NCBI GenBank assembly: GCA_032249695.1 | Contig: JAVVHE010000022.1 | Span: 1-48,111 of the forward strand | Length of the DNA stretch: 48,111 nucleotides | Source of the DNA: JAVVHE01 sp032249695 | GTDB taxonomy: Bacteria; Pseudomonadota; Alphaproteobacteria; Sphingomonadales; Sphingomonadaceae | Direction: 5' to 3' | Shown: piece by piece, positions 41,431 through 48,111 of the stretch | Numbering within the stretch: the stretch's first letter is position 1 | Layout of the letters: each line of letters begins with the position of its first letter | Notes under the pieces: model-generated | What the model saw: the letters and a program-made list of their open reading frames with translations, nothing else | Told to the model about the DNA's origin: nothing | Databases searched by the model: none | Made by a program: the position numbers and the translations under genes

Positions 41431-42459
41431 TCATTTCACCATGCCCTCAGCGCGGAACCAGCTCAGCGCGTCGGCCACGCCCTCGCGCCAGTCGCGGTGC
41501 GTATAGCCAAGCTCGCGCTCGGCGCGCTCGGACGAGAAATACATGTGATGCCGCGCCATCTTGAGCGCGTCGCCGGTCAGCATCGGCTCGCGGCCCGTCA
41601 GCTTTCCCCATGCCTCGGCGACCGCGGCGAGCGGGCGCAGCGGCCCCACTGGCAGTTTCACGGTCGGAGGCTTGCGGCCCACCTGCCGCGCGATCTCGGC
41701 CAGATATTCGGACAACGGCACGTCGGTCCCGCCCAGGATATAGCGCCGCCCAACCTCGCCCTTTTCCAGCGCCAGGCAGTGGCCCTCGGCCACGTCGTCG
41801 ACATGCACGAGGTTGAGTCCGGTTTCCACGAACGCCGGCATCCGCCCCGCCGCCGCCGCGACGATGATCCGCCCCGTCGGAGTGGGCTTCACGTCGCGCG
41901 GGCCGATCGGGGTCGAGGGGTTGACGATGACCGCGGGCAGCCCGCGCTCGGCGACGCATCGCTCCACCAGCCGCTCGGCGATCACCTTGCCGCGCTTGTA
42001 GGCGCCGATCGCGTGCTCGGGCGCCAGCGGCCGGTCCTCCCCCGCGGGGCGACCGTCAGCCATCGGTGCGATCGTCGCGACGCTGGAGGTATAGACGATC
42101 CGCTGCGTGCCCGCACGCAGCGCCGCCGCGCACACCGCCTCGGCGCCCAGCCGGTTGTTGTCGACGATCGATTGCGGGTTGCGCGCCCACAGCCGGTAAT
42201 CCGCCGCGACATGCAGCAGCGCGTCGCAGCCGCTCAGCGCGCGCTCGACCGCGGCCGCGTCGCGCATGTCGCCCTCGGCCAGATCGCCGGGGAAATCCGC
42301 CACGTTCGTGCGCTGGCTGGAGGCGCGGATCAGCCCGCGCACCACCCAGCCGCGCGCCGCGCACGCGCGCGCCACCGCAGCGCCGACGAAGCCCGAAACG
42401 CCCGTAATCAGAACCCGTGTCGCCAGAAGAAACCCGTCCGTGCCCGCGCGCCCCGCCAT
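41431..42459 (-). CDS. hpnA: Hopanoid-associated sugar epimerase HpnA
   Basis: A 342-residue extended short-chain dehydrogenase/epimerase. The NAD-binding GVSGFVG is near residue 20-26, TSSVATIAP and the YxxxK pair YKRGK are the active-site region, and VNPSTPIGPRDVKPTPTG is typical of HpnA. The ATG at 42459 is preceded by AGGTGG; the reading frame stays open far upstream (to 44637) only because it is antisense to a GC-rich gene. First gene of the hopanoid operon. Confidence 0.92.
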   Translation of the reverse strand: MAGRAGTDGFLLATRVLITGVSGFVGAAVARACAARGWVVRGLIRASSQRTNVADFPGDLAEGDMRDAAAVERALSGCDALLHVAADYRLWARNPQSIVDNNRLGAEAVCAAALRAGTQRIVYTSSVATIAPMADGRPAGEDRPLAPEHAIGAYKRGKVIAERLVERCVAERGLPAVIVNPSTPIGPRDVKPTPTGRIIVAAAAGRMPAFVETGLNLVHVDDVAEGHCLALEKGEVGRRYILGGTDVPLSEYLAEIARQVGRKPPTVKLPVGPLRPLAAVAEAWGKLTGREPMLTGDALKMARHHMYFSSERAERELGYTHRDWREGVADALSWFRAEGMVK

Positions 42460-42570
42460 CCCGCCACCTAGGCGCTTTGCTGCACCCGCGAAACCCCCGC
42501 CGCGCCGCCGCGATGCGATCGTCGTGAACGCGCTTGCTCCCGCCCGGCCGACGCGGCACGAACCGGTTCG

Positions 42571-44451
42571 ATGATCCGCGTTCCCCTGCTGCTCGCCGCT
42601 GCGACGCTCCTCGCCGCCGAACCCGTGGCTGCGCGCAAGAAAGAGCCGCCGCCAGCCAGCGGGCCGGTGGTGATCGATGTCGAAGCGATGAAGGGCTGGG
42701 TGCGGGCGCTTTCGGCCGATGCGATGGAGGGGCGCGCTCCCGGCACGCGCGGCGAGGCGCAGGCGACCGACTATATCGCCGGGCAGATGGAGGCGATCGG
42801 CCTCAAGCCAGCGGGCGACCCCGGATCGGGGTCCGGGCGCGGCTGGTTCCAGGACGTGCCGGTCAGCGAAACGCGCTTTGCGGCGCCCCCCACGCTTGGC
42901 TTCAGCGGGCCGGGCGGATCGGTGCGGCTGGCGCAGGACGCGGACGTCGTGCTGTTCACGCAGCGCACCGCGCCCGAAGTGACGCTTGCGGCCAGCCCGG
43001 TGGTGTTCGTCGGCTATGGCATCCACGCGCCCGAGCGCGGGTGGGACGACTATGCGGGCGTCGACGTGCGCGGGAAGACCGTCCTTATCCTGGTGAACGA
43101 TCCCGACTGGCGCGAGGCGGGGCTTAGCGGCCGCTTCGACGGGCGCGCGATGACGCTCTACGGGCGCTGGGACTGGAAGCTCGACGAGGCGGCGCGGCGC
43201 GGCGCGGCGGCTGCGCTCATCATCCACAGCTCGCCGGATGCGGCCGCCTATGGCTGGGACGTGGTGCGATCGTCGTTCGGCCGCCCCAGGCTCGCGCCCG
43301 CTCGGTCCGACGGCGGCGCATCGCGCCCGGCGTTTGAGGGATGGATCACCGCGGCGGCGGCGGACCGCCTGCTGAAGCCGGTCGGTGGGCTGGCGAAGGC
43401 CGAGACTGCCGCCGGGCAGCCAGGCTTCAGGCCGGCGGTGCTGTCGTGGACCGCGTCCGCGAGCGCGAGCGTCGAAAGCCGCAGCTTCACCTCGCGCAAC
43501 GTCGTCGGCCAGCTGCCGGGCCAGTATCGCCCCGGAGAGACGCTGCTGGTGACCGCGCACTGGGATCATCTGGGCCACTGCCCGCCCGCGCCCGACGGTG
43601 ACGACATCTGCAACGGCGCGATCGATAATGCGAGCGGCGTCGCGGGGATGCTCGCGCTGGCAAAGGCGCTGAAGGCGGGCGGGCCGACGGCGCGCTCGAT
43701 CACCTTCGTCGCGTTCACCGGAGAGGAAAGCGGCCTGCTCGGCTCTGAATGGTACGCCGCGCACCCCGCGGTGCCGCTTGCGCAGACGGTCGGCGGGGTG
43801 AACATCGACGGGCTGAGCTTCCTCGGCCGCACGACGGACGTGGTGGTGCTGGGCGCGGGCAAGTCCGAGCTGGAGGCGTTGTTCACGCCGCTTGTGCAGC
43901 GCCAGAGCCGCCGCCTCGAACCTGAGCCGAGTCCCGAGAAGGGCTTCTACTACCGGTCGGACCATTATGCGCTGGCGAAGGCGGGGGTGCCGATGCTGTA
44001 CCCCAAGGGCGGGGTGGAGGTGCGGGGCAAGGGCGCGGCCTTCGGGCGGGCGCAGCAGGCCGACTATGTCGCCAGGCGCTACCACAGCCCCAAGGACGAA
44101 TATGATCCGAACTGGGACTGGTCGGGAGCGAGCGAGGACCTGGCGCTCGATTACAGGCTGATCCGCGGGCTGGCGAACGCGCGCAGCTGGCCCAACTGGC
44201 TGCCGCAGGCAGAGTTCAGGGCCGCGCGCGATCTCAGCCGCGCCGGGCAGCCGGTGACTTCCGAACCGAGCGCGGCGGAACTGAAGGCGCTGAGGAAGGC
44301 CGGGCGGGGCGCGGAGCGCGAGACGCTGTTCCGCCGCGGCGGCCCGCCCGGCCTGTCGAACGGCCCCGGCCAGTGGCACGGATCGGCGTGGATCGAGGCG
44401 GGGTCGGTGCGCGCGCGATCGGGCCTTGCGGCCGAGGAGACGCCCGAATGA
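42571..44451 (+). CDS. M28-family zinc aminopeptidase
   Basis: A 626-residue exported peptidase. Signal peptide 1-22, a PA-like inserted domain in the first half, then the M28 zinc site: His330 (TAHWDHLG), Asp352 (GAIDNASG), Glu385/386 (TGEESGLLG), and a late SDHYALAKAGVP with the last His. The C-terminal ~70 residues after AARDLSR exceed the usual end and are of low complexity. ATG at 42571 follows a perfect CGAACCGGTTCG palindrome with no Shine-Dalgarno sequence. Its stop overlaps aguA (ATGA). It probably trims peptides in the periplasm. Confidence 0.88.
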   Translation: MIRVPLLLAAATLLAAEPVAARKKEPPPASGPVVIDVEAMKGWVRALSADAMEGRAPGTRGEAQATDYIAGQMEAIGLKPAGDPGSGSGRGWFQDVPVSETRFAAPPTLGFSGPGGSVRLAQDADVVLFTQRTAPEVTLAASPVVFVGYGIHAPERGWDDYAGVDVRGKTVLILVNDPDWREAGLSGRFDGRAMTLYGRWDWKLDEAARRGAAAALIIHSSPDAAAYGWDVVRSSFGRPRLAPARSDGGASRPAFEGWITAAAADRLLKPVGGLAKAETAAGQPGFRPAVLSWTASASASVESRSFTSRNVVGQLPGQYRPGETLLVTAHWDHLGHCPPAPDGDDICNGAIDNASGVAGMLALAKALKAGGPTARSITFVAFTGEESGLLGSEWYAAHPAVPLAQTVGGVNIDGLSFLGRTTDVVVLGAGKSELEALFTPLVQRQSRRLEPEPSPEKGFYYRSDHYALAKAGVPMLYPKGGVEVRGKGAAFGRAQQADYVARRYHSPKDEYDPNWDWSGASEDLALDYRLIRGLANARSWPNWLPQAEFRAARDLSRAGQPVTSEPSAAELKALRKAGRGAERETLFRRGGPPGLSNGPGQWHGSAWIEAGSVRARSGLAAEETPE

Positions 44452-45428
44452 CCTTCCGCCAGCCCCCCGAATGGGCGCCCCATCAGGCGATGTGGACCGC
44501 GTGGCCCAGCCATCCCGAACTGTGGGCCGAAGACCTGGAGCCAGCGCGCGAGGCGGTCGGCGCGATGGTCCGCGCGCTCGCCGGGGGGGAGCCGGTGACG
44601 GTGCTCGCCGCCAATGCCGACGCCGCCGCCGACGCACGCCGCGCGCTCGGTGGAACGGCTGGCGTCACCGTCACGGAACAGCCGTTCGGCGACATCTGGC
44701 TGCGCGATACCGGCTGCATCGTGCTGTCGGACGGGCGTCAGCGGCGCGCTGCTGGCTTCCGCTTCAACGGCTGGGGCGGGAAATACGTGCTCGATGGCGA
44801 TGCGGAGGTCGCCGGATTCATGGCCACGTCGCTCGGCCTACCCTTCCGCGAGCACGGCTGGGTGCTGGAAGGCGGCGCGATCGACGTCGACGGCACGGGC
44901 CTCGCCGTCACCACCGAGCAGTGCCTCCTCAACCTCAACCGCAACCCCGGCCTAACCCGCACCAACATCGAAGAGCGGCTGCGCGAGGACCTGGGCATCG
45001 ATCGGCTGCTGTGGCTGGGCGAGGGGCTCGCGGGCGACCACACCGACGGCCATGTCGATAACCTGGCGCGCTTCGTTGCGCCGGGCGTGCTGGCGCTGCC
45101 CGAACCCGCCGGAGCCGACGACCCCAACGCCGCCGCTTATGCCGACGCCCACGCCCGCGCGCGCGCCTTCGGGCTGACCATCGCGCCCCTGCCCTCGCCC
45201 GGCCGGATCGAATGGGACGGGGAACCGGTGGCTGCCTCCTACATGAATTTCGTGCTTGGGAACGGCACCGTCGTCGTGCCACTTTATGGAGCGGACGGGG
45301 ACGAAGGTGCGGTGGAGAGGATCGGCACGCTGTTCCCCGGCCGCCGGACCGTGGGCGTCCGCGCGGACGCCGTGTTGACGGGAGGGGGATCGTTCCATTG
45401 CATCACCCAGCAGGTTCCCCTGCCCTAA
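44448..45428 (+). CDS. aguA: Agmatine deiminase
   Basis: A 326-residue enzyme that hydrolyses agmatine to N-carbamoylputrescine and ammonia. EWAPHQAMWTAWPS, FGDIWLRDTG, EGGAIDVDG, DHTDGHVDN and the nucleophile Cys318 in GGGSFHCITQQ are the family marks. The ATG at 44448 overlaps the peptidase stop by four bases, so translation is coupled. aguB follows about 1.1 kb downstream, past a broken kinase gene. Polyamine (putrescine) synthesis in the cytoplasm. Confidence 0.95.
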   Translation: MTFRQPPEWAPHQAMWTAWPSHPELWAEDLEPAREAVGAMVRALAGGEPVTVLAANADAAADARRALGGTAGVTVTEQPFGDIWLRDTGCIVLSDGRQRRAAGFRFNGWGGKYVLDGDAEVAGFMATSLGLPFREHGWVLEGGAIDVDGTGLAVTTEQCLLNLNRNPGLTRTNIEERLREDLGIDRLLWLGEGLAGDHTDGHVDNLARFVAPGVLALPEPAGADDPNAAAYADAHARARAFGLTIAPLPSPGRIEWDGEPVAASYMNFVLGNGTVVVPLYGADGDEGAVERIGTLFPGRRTVGVRADAVLTGGGSFHCITQQVPLP

Positions 45429-46411
45429 CGCGGCGGCGGCTGCGCGATCAGCCTTGGGCGGCGTACAACGTCGCAACCGTGATCGCCGCGGCCGCAATCT
45501 AACTGCGCTGGGGACTGGACAGCGTGCTGCCCAGCAGCCTGCCGTTCATTACGATGATCCCTGCGGTTATCGTCACCAGCTATATTGCAGGCGCCGGGCC
45601 GGGCGTGCTGTCGGCTGTGCTTTGCGGCGTTGCGAGCTGGTACTGGTTCGTGCCGCCGGTCAAGAGCTGGACGCTGACGCCCGGCGCGGCGATTGCGCTC
45701 GGCCTCTATGCCGCGGTCGCGGGCGTCAGCATCTGGATCATCCAGCGAATGCACCGAGCGCACGACCGCCTGCAGGCCGAGTCCGCGTGAGCAGCTAGTC
45801 TGGCGGAAGCTCAGCGCACGCTATTTTCCGAACTGCAACATCGCGTTGCGAACAACCTAGCCTTCGTCTCCGCGATGCTGCTCGCCCAGCGCAAGCGAGT
45901 GATCGAGGCGCCCGAGACCGCGCCCGCGACGCTCGACGAGGCGATCCGGCGCGTCGAGCTGATGGGCCGGATCCACCGCCGCCTGTACCTGCCCAACGCG
46001 CTGGAGCAGTCGGTCGGCGACTATCTCCGCGCGCTCTGCTCCGATCTGATGGACGCGACCGGGGCGGCCGGAGTTGAGGTCCGCGTGCACGCCGATTCCG
46101 CGCGGCTCGATCTGGAGCGGCTGACGGTGCTGTCGCTGATCGTCACCGAGCTGATGACCAACAGCCTGAAGCACGCCTTCGGTGGCCGCGCGGGCGGCGT
46201 CATCGCGATCGACCTGACGCGCGAGGCCGACAGCCTGATGCTGACTGTCACCGACGACGGCCCGGGCATGCCTGCCGCGCCCGACGCCCGCCCGCCAGCC
46301 GCGCAGGGCCTCGGCCTCATGATCCTCGACAGCCTTGCGCGCCAGCTCGGCGCCGAACTCCGCCTCCCCGGCCCCGGCCAAAGCGCCACCCGCCTGATCT
46401 TCGCCGCGTAA
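45398..46411 (+). pseudogene. Sensor histidine kinase (DUF4118-HWE/HisKA_2 type) broken by two in-frame stops
   Basis: One reading frame spells a complete membrane sensor kinase of about 337 codons, but is cut by TAA at 45500-45502 and TGA at 45788-45790. The first part is RRRLRDQPWAAYNVATVIAA; between the stops lies a DUF4118 (KdpD-like) domain with three or four helices; after the second stop come the H-box LQHRVANNL (His at 45839), the N-box ELMTNSLKHAF, and DDGPGMP and GLGLMI of the ATPase domain. The likely original start is TTG at 45398, which has GGAGGGGG upstream and overlaps aguA by 31 bases. No start codon after the second stop retains the H-box, so no active kinase can be made. A sequencing error is the alternative. 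Confidence 0.8.
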
Positions 46412-46555
46412 AGAGGTGGCCCCAGCGCCGGTGGCGTTGTCCGTCCCGTCCCAACCCCTGCGGCCACGGCTGGGCAAGCGTCCACCTCTCGGTTCCGCGA
46501 AGCGGCTGCCAACCCGTCGCATCGGCCCCCGCTCCGCCCTATATCGCGCCCCACG

Positions 46556-47404
<849 letters not shown>

Positions 47405-47443
47405 CGCTGGCGCGGCGGCGTGCTCTCCATTAGAGGGCACGGC

Positions 47444-47989
47444 ATGGACATCCTAAAAATTCCCGCGGGCACCAACCCGCCCTGGGACGTCAACGCGATC
47501 ATCGAAATCCCGCAAGGATCGACCGAGCCGGTCAAGTACGAGTTCGACAAGGCGAGTGGCGCGCTGTTCGTCGACCGCTTTCTCGGCACACCGATGTACT
47601 ATCCGGTCAACTACGGCTTCATCCCGCACACCTTGTCGGAGGACGGCGACCCGATCGACATCATGGTGCTCGCGCATACGAGCGTGGTCCCCGGTTGCGT
47701 GATCCGCTGCCGTCCGATCGGCGCGTTGTTGCTGAAAGACGAGAGCGGCGGCGACGAGAAGGTTATCGCCGTCCCGGTCGACAAGCTGAACCCCTACTAT
47801 GGCGACGTGAAGCACGTCGACGACCTGCGCCCGGCGATGCGCGCCCAGATCGCGCATTTCTTCGAGCATTATAAGGACCTTGAACGCGGCAAGTGGGTTT
47901 CGGTCGGGGCGTGGGTGGGACCAGAGGCCGCCGCGCGGCTGATTCAGGAAGCGATCGACCGCGCGGCTGCGGAAGGCGGCCCGGCGTAG
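47444..47989 (+). CDS. ppa: Inorganic pyrophosphatase (soluble, family I)
   Basis: A 181-residue enzyme that hydrolyses pyrophosphate. The metal-binding pattern is plain: KYEFDK, YYPVNYGFIPHTLSEDGDPIDIMVL with the three Asp/Glu ligands, and KWVSVGAWVG. ATG at 47444, with AGAGGG upstream; eight in-frame codons further up are not part of the protein. Length is typical for bacterial family I. Confidence 0.96.
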   Translation: MDILKIPAGTNPPWDVNAIIEIPQGSTEPVKYEFDKASGALFVDRFLGTPMYYPVNYGFIPHTLSEDGDPIDIMVLAHTSVVPGCVIRCRPIGALLLKDESGGDEKVIAVPVDKLNPYYGDVKHVDDLRPAMRAQIAHFFEHYKDLERGKWVSVGAWVGPEAAARLIQEAIDRAAAEGGPA

Positions 47990-48000
47990 GGGCGAAGAGA

Positions 48001-48015
48001 CGGCCATTTTGGCCG
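48001..48015 (+). terminator. Small hairpin after ppa
   Basis: CGGCCA-TTT-TGGCCG, a perfect 6-bp stem 12 bases after the ppa stop. No T-run follows. Could be a terminator; the sequence downstream is of doubtful quality. Confidence 0.3.
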
Positions 48016-48025
48016 CCGCCACCCC

Positions 48026-48111
48026 CGGGCCCCCCCCCCCCCCCCCCCCCGGGGGCGGGGGGCCGGGCGCCCCCGGGCCCCCGCCCCCCAAGGCGGCCCG
48101 GGAGGCCCCCC
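48026..48111. other. Low-complexity C/G homopolymer tail at the window end
   Basis: The last ~85 bases are almost only C and G, with a run of about 20 C. This is unlike any other part of the window and probably is a sequencing or assembly artefact at a contig end. No gene can be read from it. Confidence 0.7.

Noticed and set aside
41431..44637. A 1068-codon open frame on the minus strand
   Set aside because: Only the last 342 codons (hpnA) look like a protein. The rest lies antisense to the M28 peptidase and reads as Arg/Ala/Pro-rich shadow sequence.
45788..45790. The TGA in the kinase as a selenocysteine or programmed read-through codon
   Set aside because: A second stop (TAA) lies upstream in the same frame, the site is in a linker, and no hairpin typical of a SECIS element follows. 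A broken gene explains both.

Overview
The window looks like a chromosomal stretch of a GC-rich alphaproteobacterium, most likely a Sphingomonas relative. The signs are the uniformly high GC and GC-rich third codon positions, two TonB-dependent receptors, a hopanoid cluster in the order hpnA-B-C-D-E-shc (the order known from Zymomonas), and several small proteins of the type seen in sphingomonads. I see no rRNA, transposase, phage gene, integrase or CRISPR array. The last ~90 bases are C/G homopolymer-like and probably mark a poor contig end.

Layout. 1-1.2 kb: tRNA-Ser(TGA), a fumarylacetoacetate-hydrolase family gene and tRNA-Val(CAC). 1.2-7.1 kb: small secreted or unknown proteins, a UbiH-type hydroxylase, a secretory lipase, and a P-loop-less ExeA-like membrane protein. 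7.3-15.5 kb (minus strand): a tightly packed six-gene operon consisting of a TonB receptor, a protein of unknown function, an MFS carrier, an FAD-linked oxidase, a nitrilase-fold protein that has lost its catalytic Cys and Lys, and a methyltransferase. A GntR-like inverted repeat precedes it. This is my best candidate for an undescribed uptake/catabolic system. 15.6-20.8 kb: a membrane protein, a ZnuD-like receptor with a Fur/Zur-like dyad, a glutathione transferase, queG and a lipoprotein. 20.8-26.2 kb: Kef-type antiporter, NifU/IscU-like scaffold, rlmN and a DEAD-box helicase with a long leader. 26.5-31.8 kb: a WxPGYW-repeat exported protein, dapA-smpB, a soluble lytic transglycosylase and tRNA-Phe. 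31.9-35.0 kb: a PEP-CTERM-like surface protein, the infA-maf-RNase E/G-like-yacG operon and sufE. 35.2-42.5 kb: the hopanoid operon. 42.6-48 kb: an M28 peptidase overlapping aguA, a histidine kinase broken by two in-frame stops, aguB and ppa.

How parts work together. hpnC, D and E make squalene from farnesyl diphosphate and shc cyclises it to hopene. aguA and aguB convert agmatine to putrescine. infA, maf, the RNase-like gene and yacG overlap by 4-17 bases and are probably translationally coupled, ending at a hairpin just after yacG. dapA and smpB share one base. All functions are inferred from motifs read by eye; no database search was possible.
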